Assembly (NCBI RefSeq): GCF_001412085.1
Contig: NZ_LKEV01000001.1
Span: forward strand, 372,001-436,000
Direction: 5' to 3'
From: Corynebacterium lowii
GTDB lineage: Bacteria > Actinomycetota > Actinomycetes > Mycobacteriales > Mycobacteriaceae
DNA length: 64,000 nucleotides
Positions 34,739 to 44,098 of this stretch are shown one piece after another (within the stretch, counting starts at the first letter, position 1; every line of letters begins with the position of its first letter). Position numbers and translations under genes: made by a program. Under the pieces are notes generated by a model. It had not been told where the DNA came from. It was given only the letters and a program-made list of their open reading frames with translations, and did not search any database.

Positions 34739-34824
34739 TATGCGGGTGCAGAAGTTGAACTAGACAATACCGGGGCAGCGAGTTGAAAACCCGCCTTCTC
34801 TGCGGCCCCACTACCATTCCCCCT

Positions 34825-35832
34825 ATGCGAACCCCCACCCTCGATGACCTCCTCGACCGCTCTCACATCGTGGCCCTGCCCATGCGCACGCGCTTCCGTG
34901 GGGTAACCACCCGCGAGGCCCTGCTCATCAAGGGGCCGTGTGGTTGGGGGGAGTGGGCGCCCTTTGCGGAATACAAGGACGCCGAGGCCGCCACCTGGCT
35001 CGCCAGTGCCATCGAGGCCGCCTACGAGGGGCTGTCCGCCCCCAAGCACCCCACGGTGGAGGTCAATGCCACCATTCCCGCCGTGCCGCCGCAGCAAGTT
35101 CCCGAGTTACTAGAGCGCTACCCCGGCTGCACCACGGTGAAGGTGAAGGTGGCGGAGCCGGGGCAGACCTTGGCCGAGGACGTGGCGCGGGTGAACGCCG
35201 TGCGGGAGCACATCGCCGGCGCAAAGATCCGGGTGGACGCTAATCGCGGTTGGACGGTGCCCCAGGCTCTCCGGGCCGCCCAGGAATTAGGCCCGCTGGA
35301 TTATATGGAACAGCCCTGCGCCACGGTGGCGGAGTTAGCCACGCTGCGGGAACAATTACGCACACACCAGGGCGAGCGCGGCAACATAAACAGCAGACCA
35401 ACGCGGGTGGCCGCCGATGAGTCCATTCGCCGCGCCCGCGACCCGTACCGGGTAGTAGAAGAAAAAGCTGCCGACGCCGCCGTGCTCAAGGTGGCGCCCC
35501 TGGGCGGGGTGCGTCGGTTGTTGGACATAGCCGCGCACATGGGCGAGCACTCCGTGTCCGTGACGGTGGCTAGCGCCCTGGATACGGCGGTGGGCATGAA
35601 CGCCGGTTTGGTAGCGGCGTCGGCGCTGCCGCAGCCGCAGGCCCCGGCGGGTTTGGCTACGCAGAGCCTCTTTGTGGAGGATGTGGCTCCGCCGCGCGAC
35701 CTGGTGGATGGGCGCCTTTCCACGGCTCCGGTGGTGCCGCAACGGGAGCGGTTGGAGGCGCTGGCGGCCCCTGCGTCGCGGCGTCAGTGGTGGATCGAGC
35801 GTCTGGGGCGATGTCTCCATCACCTAGACTAA
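34825..35832 (+). CDS. menC: o-Succinylbenzoate synthase MenC
   Basis: The 335-residue enolase-superfamily enzyme dehydrates SHCHC to o-succinylbenzoate. Catalytic features are KVKVAEPG (Lys of the KxK motif), IRVDANRGW (metal Asp), DYMEQPC (Glu), VAADES (Asp) and AVLKVAPLGG (second Lys). Start ATG 34825; an upstream ATG at 34783 would add 14 residues without support. It is divergent from menB, on the other side of the structured intergenic region. Confidence 0.93.
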   Translation: MRTPTLDDLLDRSHIVALPMRTRFRGVTTREALLIKGPCGWGEWAPFAEYKDAEAATWLASAIEAAYEGLSAPKHPTVEVNATIPAVPPQQVPELLERYPGCTTVKVKVAEPGQTLAEDVARVNAVREHIAGAKIRVDANRGWTVPQALRAAQELGPLDYMEQPCATVAELATLREQLRTHQGERGNINSRPTRVAADESIRRARDPYRVVEEKAADAAVLKVAPLGGVRRLLDIAAHMGEHSVSVTVASALDTAVGMNAGLVAASALPQPQAPAGLATQSLFVEDVAPPRDLVDGRLSTAPVVPQRERLEALAAPASRRQWWIERLGRCLHHLD

Positions 35833-35837
35833 TTCGC

Positions 35838-36374
35838 ATGGACGATAATGAGACCCGCTATTTAGGTCCCACGGGTAACCAGGGTGGCCGGGGGCGGCCG
35901 GAGCGCCCTCGGCAGCACTTCCCCGATCCTCAGCAGTATTCCGCGCCCCAGGGTTACGAACAACAGAGTTATGAAGCTCAGGGTTACGAGCAACAGGGGT
36001 ATCAGCAGCAGGGCTACGAACAGCCGCAGAACTATGGCCAGGAATACTACGAGGAACCCCAGGAGTCCAAGGGCAATACCGCGATGGCGGTTATCGGCGT
36101 GATTGCCGCCGTGCTGATCGCCTCGGGTCTCTTTTTCTTTCTCGGTCGCGCCACGGGTTCCACGGAAACGCCGGAACCGGAGGTTATTACGGAAACCCAG
36201 GTTTCCACGGTGACGGTCACGGAGACCGTGACGGAGGATTCCGGCCTTCACCTGCCGGAGCTGCCCAGGGAGTTCCCCAGTGAGATTCCTAATGTTGAGG
36301 TGCCCTCGTGGCTGGAGGATTTGCTAGGGGGTGGCTCCCTGGAAAGCGAGCAGTACCAGGAGCCTGAGCTATGA
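35838..36374 (+). CDS. Single-pass membrane protein with Q/Y-rich repeat region
   Basis: The 178-residue protein has a cytoplasmic N-terminal half with imperfect [22 protein letters not shown] repeats (about 37-68), one membrane helix ([22 protein letters not shown], about 82-103), and an extracytoplasmic part rich in Thr, Val and Glu ([15 protein letters not shown]), then acidic/Pro-rich. It is probably intrinsically disordered on both sides. The function is unknown. It is coupled to menD by an ATGA overlap. Confidence 0.8.
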   Translation: MDDNETRYLGPTGNQGGRGRPERPRQHFPDPQQYSAPQGYEQQSYEAQGYEQQGYQQQGYEQPQNYGQEYYEEPQESKGNTAMAVIGVIAAVLIASGLFFFLGRATGSTETPEPEVITETQVSTVTVTETVTEDSGLHLPELPREFPSEIPNVEVPSWLEDLLGGGSLESEQYQEPEL

Positions 36375-37996
36375 ATGCCCCGCTTTTAGCCCGCGACGTG
36401 GCGGCGGCGGTGGCGCAATACGTCAGTGACGTAGTGATCTGCCCCGGTTCTCGCAATTCCGCGCTCACCCTCGCCATGCTGGCCCGCCGCGACCTGCGGG
36501 TGCACGTGCGCATTGATGAGCGCAGCGCTTCCTTTTTGGCGCTGGGCATGGCGCGCCAGCAGCGCCGCCCGGTGGCGGTGATGATGACCTCCGGTACCGC
36601 CGTGGCTAATTGTCTGCCCGCGGTCATTGAGGCCGCGCAATCGCATACCCCTCTCGTGGTGCTCAGCGCGGATCGTCCCCGCGTGCTGGTGGGCACCGGC
36701 GCGAGCCAGACGATTGACCAGGTGGGCCTTTTTGGTTCCTATGCCCCCACGGTGCAGGTGGAAAGCACCGAGGAGGTCAGCCAGATTCACGCCGCGATGG
36801 AGGCCTACGCCCAGGTGCACCTCAATGTGGCATTTGAGATTCCCCTGGTGCCGGAGGAACTTCCCGCCCCGGAGGGTCAGCCCGCGCGCCGCACGGGTCC
36901 GCCCCCGCAGAAAACCCCCTCGCGCTGGGTGGATCATGGAGTGGTGGAGGTAGACCTCACCCGCTCTACCTTGGTGATCGCCGGGGATGAGGCCTGGGAG
37001 GTGGAAGAACTCGGGGAGGTTCCCACCATCGCGGAACCCTCCGCTCCCACCCCGTATCATCCGGTGCACCCCCTGGCCGCGCACCTGTTGTGCGGGGGCG
37101 TCGAGGAGGTCAATACCAAGCCGGAGCAGGTGATCGTGGTGGGGCACCCCACCTTGCATCGCCCGGTGTTGGCGCTTCTCGACGACCCCGCCATCGAGGT
37201 GGTGGTGCTCAGCCGCACCGATACGGTGACCGATCCGGGGCGTCGGGCGCGCCAGGTGGCCAGCCGCGTGCGCACCACGGGGAAGATTCCCGCCCAGTGG
37301 ATGAAGGTCACCCAGGCGGCCTCCGATATGGCCGCCCAGGCGGTGCGCGATGCCGTGGCGACCACCGAGTACGGTTTCACCGGCCTGCACGTGGCGGCCG
37401 CGGTGGCCGATGGCGTGGCTGTGGGTGATTCCCTCTTCCTCGCGGCGTCGAACGCGGTGCGCGATGCCTCCCTGGTGGGACTGCCCTTTAGCGGCGTGGA
37501 TACCCACACCCCGCGCGGAGCCGCAGGCATTGACGGCACGGTCTCGCAGGCCGTCGGCCTAGCACTGGCCTCCCAAAGCGCGGAGCCGGAGGCGGTGCGC
37601 GCCCCGCGCACCGTGGCCCTGCTGGGGGATTTGGCTTTGCTGCACGACGCCGGCGGCATGCTCATCGGCCCCCTGGAATCCCGCCCGGAAAACCTCACCC
37701 TCGTGGTGGCTAACGACGATGGCGGTGGAATCTTTGAAACGCTAGAAGTGGGGGCGCCCGACCTCCGCGATGCCTTTGAGCGCGGCTTTGGAACCCCTCA
37801 CGGCGCGGAAATAGAGGGCCTGTGTGCGGCCTATTCCGTGGAATACGCGCGGGCGGAGGATCTTCCCTCCTTGTTGGAGGCCCTCGATGAGGCCGAGGAA
37901 GCGGGCGGTTTCCGCCTGATTGAGGCGCGCACCGTCAGGGGAACGCGCCGGGATATGCACGCCGCTCTGGAACGCGCGGTGCGGGTGGGGCAATGA
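36371..37996 (+). CDS. menD: SEPHCHC synthase MenD
   Basis: The 541-residue ThDP-dependent enzyme joins isochorismate and 2-oxoglutarate. It has [17 protein letters not shown] and the [13 protein letters not shown] glutamate/arginine region at the N terminus, [17 protein letters not shown], and the ThDP-binding [14 protein letters not shown] ... [12 protein letters not shown] at the C terminus. menF and menH are not in the window. ATGA overlaps on both sides show tight coupling with its neighbours. Confidence 0.94.
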   Translation: MNAPLLARDVAAAVAQYVSDVVICPGSRNSALTLAMLARRDLRVHVRIDERSASFLALGMARQQRRPVAVMMTSGTAVANCLPAVIEAAQSHTPLVVLSADRPRVLVGTGASQTIDQVGLFGSYAPTVQVESTEEVSQIHAAMEAYAQVHLNVAFEIPLVPEELPAPEGQPARRTGPPPQKTPSRWVDHGVVEVDLTRSTLVIAGDEAWEVEELGEVPTIAEPSAPTPYHPVHPLAAHLLCGGVEEVNTKPEQVIVVGHPTLHRPVLALLDDPAIEVVVLSRTDTVTDPGRRARQVASRVRTTGKIPAQWMKVTQAASDMAAQAVRDAVATTEYGFTGLHVAAAVADGVAVGDSLFLAASNAVRDASLVGLPFSGVDTHTPRGAAGIDGTVSQAVGLALASQSAEPEAVRAPRTVALLGDLALLHDAGGMLIGPLESRPENLTLVVANDDGGGIFETLEVGAPDLRDAFERGFGTPHGAEIEGLCAAYSVEYARAEDLPSLLEALDEAEEAGGFRLIEARTVRGTRRDMHAALERAVRVGQ

Positions 37997-38430
37997 GGCA
38001 GCGCGTCTTGCACCGCACCCGGCAGGGGATCATGGGGCTCTATGTGCTGGCCCTGCTGGGGTGCGTGGCGATGGTGCTGGGGCCGTGGCTCAACGATCGC
38101 GCTATTGCCCAAGACTCAGGCCGGGCCTTAGCCCAGGTCACGGCGGTGACGTCCTGGCGTGCCACGGTGGAATACCAGGACGATCAGGGTATCTATCACC
38201 TCCCCGCCACCGGCGTTTTATATCCCACGGGCCTAGGTGAGGGGCAAAACGTGTGGGTTACCTATGCACGCCACGATCCCGATTTGGTGAAGGTGGAGGG
38301 GCGCGGGTGGACGCTGGCGGTGCTGCCCGCGGTATCTGTGGGGGTCGTCGCCACGGCGCTCACCGGATTATTGTGGTGGGCGGCGGGCGTGGCGGCTCGT
38401 TCACCAAAACTTTCCAGAACTGTTACGTGA
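37993..38430 (+). CDS. DUF3592 family membrane protein
   Basis: The 145-residue protein has two membrane helices (about 14-32 and 108-128) flanking an extracytoplasmic beta-rich domain with [24 protein letters not shown] and [18 protein letters not shown], the DUF3592 pattern. The function is unknown. It overlaps menD by four bases and is probably translated from the same mRNA. Confidence 0.82.
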   Translation: MRQRVLHRTRQGIMGLYVLALLGCVAMVLGPWLNDRAIAQDSGRALAQVTAVTSWRATVEYQDDQGIYHLPATGVLYPTGLGEGQNVWVTYARHDPDLVKVEGRGWTLAVLPAVSVGVVATALTGLLWWAAGVAARSPKLSRTVT

Positions 38431-38473
38431 TGCTCAACTTCTCGTAGCATTGCTGTAGTGGAGGGCAAAGAAG

Positions 38474-39667
38474 ATGAGGGCTATGCGGATTGGCATTGTG
38501 TCAGAATCGTTCCTTCCTAACGTCAACGGCGTGGTGAACTCCGTGCTGCGCGTCCTGGAATACGCCAAGGCTCATGGGCATGAGGCCTTTGTGATTGCTC
38601 CGGGAGCCCGGGACTTCCAGGAGGAGATCCCCGATTATCTGGGTTTTCCCATCCACCGCGTGCCCACGGTGATGGTGCCCCTCATTGATTCCCTCCCCGT
38701 GGGGGTGCCTGGCCCCTCGGTGGCGGCCACCCTGCGGGAATACCAGCCGGATGTGGTGCACCTGGCCTCCCCCTTCGTGCTGGGGGCTGCGGGTGCCTTT
38801 GCCGCCCGCCAGCTCAAGATTCCCGCGGTGGCGGTATACCAAACAGACGTGGCGGGCTTTTCCACCCGCTACCACCTGGGGCCGCTGGCGGCGGCCTCGT
38901 GGGAATGGACGCGCACCTTCCACAATGCCTGCCAGCGCACCCTGGCCCCGTCGAGCCCCGTGATCGAGGAACTGCGCTCCCACGGCATCAAGAACGTTTA
39001 CCGCTGGGGCAGGGGGGTTGACGCCGAGCGCTTCCATCCGGCCAAGCGCTCCGAGGTGCTGCGCCGCCAGTGGGACCCCACGGGTGCCAAGAAGATCGTG
39101 GGCTTCGTGGGCCGCCTGGCCGCGGAAAAGGGAGTGCGCAGGCTGGAATCCCTGGCCCACAATCCGGCCCTGCAACTGGTGATCGTGGGCGATGGCCCCG
39201 AGCGCCCCGAACTGGAAAGAAAGCTCCCGAACGCGGTATTTATGGGCCAGCTCGGTGGGGAGGACCTCGCCCGAGCCTATGCCTCCCTCGACCTCTTCGT
39301 GCATCCCGGCGAGTTTGAAACCTTCTGCCAGGCGGTGCAGGAGGCCCAGGCCTCGGGGGTGCCCACCATCGGCCCGCGCGCCGGGGGGCCCATCGACCTC
39401 ATCACGGAGGGACACAACGGAGTGCTTCTCAACGTCCCGACGTTCTCCCACGAACTTCCCGCCGCCGTGCGCTGGGTGCTCGACCCGGTGCGCTACGACA
39501 AACTGCGCACCAATGCCCGGCAGGACGTGGAGAATCGCACCTGGGAGGCGCAGTGTGAGAAGTTGATGACCCATTACCGGGAGGTCATCGAAGAACACCG
39601 CCGTGGCCCGCGCGGTTTGGGAGCGCTGTGGGGTGGCGCGCCGGTTTCCACCCGCAGCCGCGTCTAA
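38474..39667 (+). CDS. mgtA: GDP-mannose-dependent mannosyltransferase MgtA-like (GT4)
   Basis: The 397-residue GT-B enzyme starts RIGIVSESFLPNVNGVVNSVLRV with the glycine-rich loop, and contains VYQTDVAGFSTRYHLG, VGFVGRLAAEKG and the GT4 donor motif HPGEFETFCQAVQEAQASGVP. In C. glutamicum the orthologous position before menG holds mgtA, which mannosylates glucuronosyl-diacylglycerol for lipomannan-like glycolipids. The assignment rests on similarity to that family and gene order. GGAGGG precedes the ATG. Confidence 0.83.
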   Translation: MRAMRIGIVSESFLPNVNGVVNSVLRVLEYAKAHGHEAFVIAPGARDFQEEIPDYLGFPIHRVPTVMVPLIDSLPVGVPGPSVAATLREYQPDVVHLASPFVLGAAGAFAARQLKIPAVAVYQTDVAGFSTRYHLGPLAAASWEWTRTFHNACQRTLAPSSPVIEELRSHGIKNVYRWGRGVDAERFHPAKRSEVLRRQWDPTGAKKIVGFVGRLAAEKGVRRLESLAHNPALQLVIVGDGPERPELERKLPNAVFMGQLGGEDLARAYASLDLFVHPGEFETFCQAVQEAQASGVPTIGPRAGGPIDLITEGHNGVLLNVPTFSHELPAAVRWVLDPVRYDKLRTNARQDVENRTWEAQCEKLMTHYREVIEEHRRGPRGLGALWGGAPVSTRSRV

Positions 39668-39701
39668 GCGAGGCCTGGCGTAGCGGTTAGACTGGTGCCT
39701 C

Positions 39702-40391
39702 GTGGCTAAGGCATCACTGGATAAAAAGCCCTTCGACGTCGCCGCGATGTTTGACGATGTGGGCAAGAAATACGATCTCACCAACACGATCCTCTCCTTC
39801 GGGCAGGATCGCCGGTGGCGTCGGCGCACGCGGGAACGCCTGAACCTTCAACCGGGGGAGAGGGTGCTAGATCTCGCCGCGGGCACGGCGGTATCCACCG
39901 TGGAATTGGCTAAGTCCGGCGCCTGGTGCGTGGCCTGCGATTTCTCTCAGGGCATGGTGAAGGCGGGAGCCCACCGCCCGGTGCCCAAGGTGGTGGGCGA
40001 TGGGATGCACTTGCCTTTTGCGGATAACACCTTCGACGCCGTGACCATTTCCTACGGTCTGCGCAATATTCACGATTTTCGCGCCGGGCTGCGCGAACTG
40101 GCGCGGGTCACGCGCCCCGGAGGGCGCCTCACGGTCAATGAGTTTTCCACCCCCGTGGTGCCGCTTTTTGGCACCGTGTACAAGGAATACCTCATGCGCC
40201 TTTTGCCCGCGGTGGCGCGGGTGGTCTCTTCTAATCCCGAGGCCTATGAGTACCTGGCCGATTCCATTCGAGCCTGGCCGGATCAGGAGGACCTGGCCAG
40301 GGAGATTAATGCGAATGGTTGGCAGGAGTGCGGCTGGCAGAATCTCACCCTGGGAATCGTGGCAATGCACTCAGCAGTCAAACCGATTTAA
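39702..40391 (+). CDS. menG: Demethylmenaquinone methyltransferase MenG
   Basis: The 229-residue SAM-dependent methyltransferase performs the last ring methylation of menaquinone. It has [30 protein letters not shown], the SAM motif [16 protein letters not shown] and the UbiE/MenG hallmark [25 protein letters not shown] start at 39702. It converges on menJ with a 4-base overlap. Confidence 0.95.
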   Translation: MAKASLDKKPFDVAAMFDDVGKKYDLTNTILSFGQDRRWRRRTRERLNLQPGERVLDLAAGTAVSTVELAKSGAWCVACDFSQGMVKAGAHRPVPKVVGDGMHLPFADNTFDAVTISYGLRNIHDFRAGLRELARVTRPGGRLTVNEFSTPVVPLFGTVYKEYLMRLLPAVARVVSSNPEAYEYLADSIRAWPDQEDLAREINANGWQECGWQNLTLGIVAMHSAVKPI

Positions 40392-41629
40392 TCCCACAGT
40401 GCACGGTGTCCGGGCCACCGGGACACCACCCCACCAGCGGCCCGCCAGGCCCGCGCCACGAGGTCTCGATCTTCCTCGGTGACGAGGTTGCCCATCAACC
40501 GAGCAGCGGCGGGCATGAGCCGAGCACCTAAGGGCCCGCGTAATGCCAGCGGCCCCACGGCGGGGAGCAGACGTGGGTAGGTAAGCAGTCGGGCGGCGGT
40601 GCGCGCCAGGGCGAAGGAATCTCCGTATTCCTCGCGCAGTACAGTCGGCCAGAGACGTCGATAGTCGGAGAAACCCAGCAGCGATACCGCGAGGGCGGCG
40701 GTTTCCATGCCGTAGTCGATGCCCTCCCCATTGAGGGGGTTGACGCAGGCGGCTGCGTCGCCAATGAGCATCCAATTGCGTCCCGCCACATTGCTCACGG
40801 CCCCGCCCATTGGCAGCAGGGCCGAGGTGATAGCTTGGGGTTCGCCCAGTTCCCATTCCTGGCGTTGTTGCCCGGCATAGTGCTCTAGGAGCTTTTTGGT
40901 ATTGACCTTGGCGCGCCGCTTGGTGGTAGAAAGTGCCCCGCACCCCAGATTGACCGTGCCGTTGGCCAAGGGGAAGATCCAGCCATAACCGGGCTGGGCG
41001 ATACCCTCGGCGTCGCGTAGTTCCAGGTGCGAGTGAATCCACGGCTCTCTGTGGTGGGGCGTGGTGCAGTAGGAACGGGCCGCGATGCCATAGACCTCCT
41101 CTTGATGCCAGGTGCGCCCTAGCTGCTTGCCAAAGGGGGAGCGCACGCCATCGGCCACCAGTACGGAGGCGGGACGAATCATCTTTTCTTCTCCCCGATG
41201 CCGCACGAGGACGCCCGAGATCGCATCGCCGCGAAACTCCGGGCGCAGGGCATGGGCATCCTCCCACACGCTGGCTCCGGCTTCCCGTGCGGTGTTGAGC
41301 AGGAGGGCGTCAAACTTCACGCGAGGCATGGCGGAACCCACCGAGCCGAACTCACTGTGGGGCCACGGGGCGGTGACGGAGCCGCCGAAGCCGTGTAATT
41401 TGAGACCTCTATTGCTATAGCGATGAAGAATCTGGCGGCTTAGTCCCAGACGATCGAGGTGATGAATGGCGCGAGGGGTGAGGCCATCGCCGCAGGTTTT
41501 ATCGCGGGGGAAGGAAGCGGCGTCGATAAGCAGAACCTCGAAGCCGCGGGAGGCGGCCCAGATTGCTGCGGCGGAGCCAGCGGGGCCCGCACCGATGATG
41601 AGCAGGAAAGGGGAAAGGTGGGAACTCAC
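40388..41629 (-). CDS. menJ: Menaquinone side-chain reductase MenJ-like (geranylgeranyl reductase family)
   Basis: The 413-residue FAD enzyme begins [20 protein letters not shown] and has the family block [29 protein letters not shown] and [22 protein letters not shown]. In mycobacteria the enzyme encoded beside menG (MenJ) saturates one isoprene double bond of menaquinone. Corynebacterial MK-8(H2)/MK-9(H2) fits such an activity. Placement between menG and a polyprenyl synthase supports the call. Confidence 0.87.
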   Translation of the reverse strand: MSSHLSPFLLIIGAGPAGSAAAIWAASRGFEVLLIDAASFPRDKTCGDGLTPRAIHHLDRLGLSRQILHRYSNRGLKLHGFGGSVTAPWPHSEFGSVGSAMPRVKFDALLLNTAREAGASVWEDAHALRPEFRGDAISGVLVRHRGEEKMIRPASVLVADGVRSPFGKQLGRTWHQEEVYGIAARSYCTTPHHREPWIHSHLELRDAEGIAQPGYGWIFPLANGTVNLGCGALSTTKRRAKVNTKKLLEHYAGQQRQEWELGEPQAITSALLPMGGAVSNVAGRNWMLIGDAAACVNPLNGEGIDYGMETAALAVSLLGFSDYRRLWPTVLREEYGDSFALARTAARLLTYPRLLPAVGPLALRGPLGARLMPAAARLMGNLVTEEDRDLVARAWRAAGGVVSRWPGHRALWD

Positions 41630-41746
41630 ACCCCGGAGTGTATCTACGGGGGCAATTCCGCTACGGTTGAGTCCGAGTTAAAGTTACTCTCCAGGATGGG
41701 AGCCACCTGGCCCGGAGATACAAATCACCTGCGAGGACACCAAGAA

Positions 41747-42769
41747 ATGACCAATGGGCGAGAAGCGGCAACCCCTGGGGTGGTAGCGGGGTCGCTGAAC
41801 CTTGGGGATGAGGCGCTAAACGAGCGTGTGGGCCGCGGTCTGGCCCTCGTGGAAGATGCCCTCTACGCCCATCTCAGCCAGGGGGATGAGATCCTCCAGG
41901 ATAAGGTGATGCACCTGGTGCGCGCCGGAGGAAAGCGTTTCCGCCCCATGTTTGCGCTCCTGGCCTCCGAGTATGGCGATAACCCTATGAATGAGGACGT
42001 GGTGCGCGCCGCTGCTGTGGTGGAGATGACGCACCTGGCCACGCTGTACCACGATGATGTGATGGATGAGGCTTCCAGGCGCCGCGGAGTGGAATCCGCC
42101 AATGCCCGCTGGAGCAATTCGGTGGCGATCCTCGCGGGCGATCATCTGCTGGCCCAAGCCTCCGGCATCATGGCGGAGCTGGGAACCCCCACGGTCAAGC
42201 ACTTTTCCGAGACCTTCGGCACGCTGGTCACCGGCCAGATGCGGGAGACTGTGGGTGCGCAGGGCAGCGATCCGATTGCGCACTACACCCGCGTGATCGA
42301 GGAGAAAACCGGGGTGCTCATCGCCTCCGCCGGATACCTCGGAGGCCTCCACGGCGGGGCCAGCGAGGCACATATCCGCGCGCTCCAAGGCTATGGGCAC
42401 GCCATTGGCATGGTCTTTCAGATCGTGGACGACATCATTGACCTCTTCTCCACCCCCGAGGAATCCGGCAAGGTTCGTGGCACCGACCTGCGCGAGGGTG
42501 TGCTGACCCTCCCGGTGCTCTATGCCCTTGCTGAGCCCGGCGAGGTGGGTGACCGCCTGCGCGAGATTCTTACCGGCCCTGTGACCTCTGAGGAGGCCGT
42601 GGTGGAGGTATTGAGCTTGCTGGAGCGTTCGCAGGGGCGCGCCCACGCCGTTGCCGACGTCGCCCAGTGGGCGCAGCGCGCCCGTGGCTACCTGGAGGAA
42701 TTGCCGGATACCGCCGCTACCCGCGCCCTGGATGCCTTGGTGACGTACACCGCCGAGCGCGTGGGCTAG
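41747..42769 (+). CDS. All-trans polyprenyl diphosphate synthase
   Basis: The 340-residue trans-prenyltransferase has the first Asp-rich motif LYHDDVMDEASRRRG, GDHLLAQA, and the second QIVDDIIDLFSTPEESGK. It should make the octa- or nonaprenyl diphosphate used by MenA (IspB/GrcC type). Start ATG 41747 is chosen; the frame stays open further upstream, antisense to menJ, without family similarity. Bidirectional promoters must lie in 41630-41746. The stop codon sits within a 14-bp tandem duplication. Confidence 0.92.
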   Translation: MTNGREAATPGVVAGSLNLGDEALNERVGRGLALVEDALYAHLSQGDEILQDKVMHLVRAGGKRFRPMFALLASEYGDNPMNEDVVRAAAVVEMTHLATLYHDDVMDEASRRRGVESANARWSNSVAILAGDHLLAQASGIMAELGTPTVKHFSETFGTLVTGQMRETVGAQGSDPIAHYTRVIEEKTGVLIASAGYLGGLHGGASEAHIRALQGYGHAIGMVFQIVDDIIDLFSTPEESGKVRGTDLREGVLTLPVLYALAEPGEVGDRLREILTGPVTSEEAVVEVLSLLERSQGRAHAVADVAQWAQRARGYLEELPDTAATRALDALVTYTAERVG

Positions 42770-42784
42770 TGCGCGTGGGCTAGT
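42757..42784. repeat. 14-bp tandem duplication across a stop codon
   Basis: The unit GCGCGTGGGCTAGT occurs twice in a row (42757-42770, 42771-42784). The first copy contains the TAG of the polyprenyl synthase gene; the second is a silent copy just after it. Confidence 0.9.
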
Positions 42785-42854
42785 GTGACCAGGCGATTTG
42801 CTTGGTAGGGGTGGCGGCATAGTAAAGTATCCCCCGCACCGCATGGTGTGGTTT

Positions 42855-42939
42855 GCCAGGTTGCCCGAGCGGCCAAAGGGAGCGGACTGTAAATCCGCCG
42901 GCATTGCCTTCAGAAGTTCGAATCTTCTACCTGGCACCA
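42855..42939 (+). tRNA. tRNA-Tyr (GTA)
   Basis: GCCAGGT (42855-42861) pairs with ACCTGGC. The anticodon loop CTGTAAA gives GTA. The long variable arm expected of bacterial tRNA-Tyr is present, and the T arm has GTTCGAATC. CCA is encoded at 42937-42939. Confidence 0.96.
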
Positions 42940-42944
42940 TTAAC

Positions 42945-43001
42945 AACCCGTTGCTTTTATTCCCGATGGGGGAATGAGGGCTGCGGGTTTTTGCTTTTTT
43001 T
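42945..43001 (+). terminator. Terminator after tRNA-Tyr
   Basis: AACCCG (42945-42950) pairs with CGGGTT (42984-42989), enclosing an inner stem TTCCC/GGGAA. It is followed by TTTTTGCTTTTTTT. Confidence 0.75.
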
Positions 43002-43168
43002 GGGGGGTGGATATGAGGGTGACTCTGTGCGGGGCTAGGGTTGATGCCTGACGTGCTCGAAAATGCCTTTTATCCTGCGGATTTGTGGTTGTGAGTGCCA
43101 TCGGGTTAGTCTTTGTGAGGCTTCAACGGAGCGGCTGGGAAAATACTCAGTGCAGAAGTTGTGGTTGT

Positions 43169-43241
43169 GCCCCCTTAGCTCAGTCGGCAGAGCGTTTCCA
43201 TGGTAAGGAAAAGGTCAACAGTTCGATTCTGTTAGGGGGCT
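43169..43241 (+). tRNA. tRNA-Thr (GGT)
   Basis: GCCCCCT (43169-43175) pairs with AGGGGGC (43234-43240), with U as discriminator base. The anticodon stem TTTCC/GGAAA carries loop ATGGTAA, anticodon GGT. CCA is not encoded. Confidence 0.95.
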
Positions 43242-43275
43242 CTGTTGTTCTTTCTGACTATCAGTAAGAGCACGA

Positions 43276-43347
43276 GGCGGTGTAGCTCAGTGGTAGAGCA
43301 AGCGACTCATAATCGCTGTGTCGCGAGTTCAATTCTCGCCATCGCTA
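43276..43347 (+). tRNA. tRNA-Met (CAT)
   Basis: GGCGGTG (43276-43282) pairs with CATCGCT (43340-43346), with two G-U pairs. The anticodon stem AGCGA/TCGCT has loop CTCATAA, anticodon CAT. The D arm and paired first base suggest the elongator form; a CAT anticodon modified to read Ile cannot be excluded by eye. CCA is not encoded. Confidence 0.9.
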
Positions 43348-43390
43348 CTAGAACGGAAGGCCGGGCTTCTATGCCTGGCTTTCGTTCTAG
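43348..43390. terminator. Hairpin between tRNA-Met and tRNA-Trp
   Basis: A near-perfect inverted repeat (43348-43366 with 43373-43390, ends CTAG/CTAG) starts right after the tRNA-Met discriminator. There is no T tract, so it may be a processing structure or a weak terminator. Confidence 0.55.
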
Positions 43391-43467
43391 ATTCCGAGGT
43401 ACCTGCGCAATTTGCACACTGGGTATCTCTGGTAGGGTAGTTCCTGCCGCGCGAGCGGTGTGAACGA

Positions 43468-43543
43468 AGGGGCGTGGCGCAATTGGTAGCGCAACGGTCT
43501 CCAAAACCGTAGGTTGCAGGTTCGAGTCCTGTCGCCCCTGCCA
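43468..43543 (+). tRNA. tRNA-Trp (CCA)
   Basis: AGGGGCG (43468-43474) pairs with CGCCCCT. The anticodon stem ACGGT/ACCGT carries loop CTCCAAA, anticodon CCA. G is the discriminator base and CCA is encoded at 43541-43543. It lies 26 bases before secE, the usual neighbour. Confidence 0.96.
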
Positions 43544-43569
43544 TTACTTTTCAAACTCTAAGGAGTGCT

Positions 43570-43893
43570 GTGAGCGAGGATCGCGCAAACCAGCCTGGGG
43601 CTGCTCGCCCCACGGGTAAGCGTCAGCGCACTGGTGCTAATACCACCACCACGTCCTCTTACGAGGCCCAAAAGGCACCAGCCAAGGGGGCCCGCGAGGA
43701 TAAGCCCGGTGGCGGCCCGCTGCGATTCCTGCCCGAGGTGGGCTCCGAGATCAAGAAGGTCATTTGGCCCACCGCCTCCCAGATGGTCACGTACACCCTC
43801 GTGGTTTTCACCTTCCTCATCGTGCTCACGGCTTTGGTGTCCGGCGTTGATTTCCTGGTGGGCCTGGGAGTTGAGAAGGTTCTCGTGCCGTAG
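43570..43893 (+). CDS. secE: Preprotein translocase subunit SecE
   Basis: The 107-residue protein has a hydrophilic N-terminal half followed by the SecE domain: LRFLPEVGSEIKKVIWPTASQMVTYTLVVF and one membrane helix (about 80-100). It clamps SecY in the translocon. GTG start, with AAGGAG upstream, between tRNA-Trp and nusG as in many bacteria. Confidence 0.94.
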   Translation: MSEDRANQPGAARPTGKRQRTGANTTTTSSYEAQKAPAKGAREDKPGGGPLRFLPEVGSEIKKVIWPTASQMVTYTLVVFTFLIVLTALVSGVDFLVGLGVEKVLVP

Positions 43894-43916
43894 TAATCTT
43901 TCTTCATACTTTCAGT

Positions 43917-43952
43917 AATTATCCCGCTGCCCGGATGGGTGGCGGGATAATT
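43917..43952 (+). terminator. Hairpin between secE and nusG
   Basis: AATTATCCCGC (43917-43927) pairs with GCGGGATAATT (43942-43952), followed by CTTTGGG. The stem is strong but the T tract is poor. It separates secE from nusG at least partly. Confidence 0.65.
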
Positions 43953-44098
43953 CTTTGGGTAGGGTGCCCGATCCGCGTGAAAGCCCGCGAAGGGTTGATA
44001 ACCGCATAGCCAGCGAGCCCCTGGAAGGAGCGGGAGCAGGCTAAAATGGGCACCATTTCAATTGACGCAATCAAGACGATGAAGCAATGGAGCGCACG

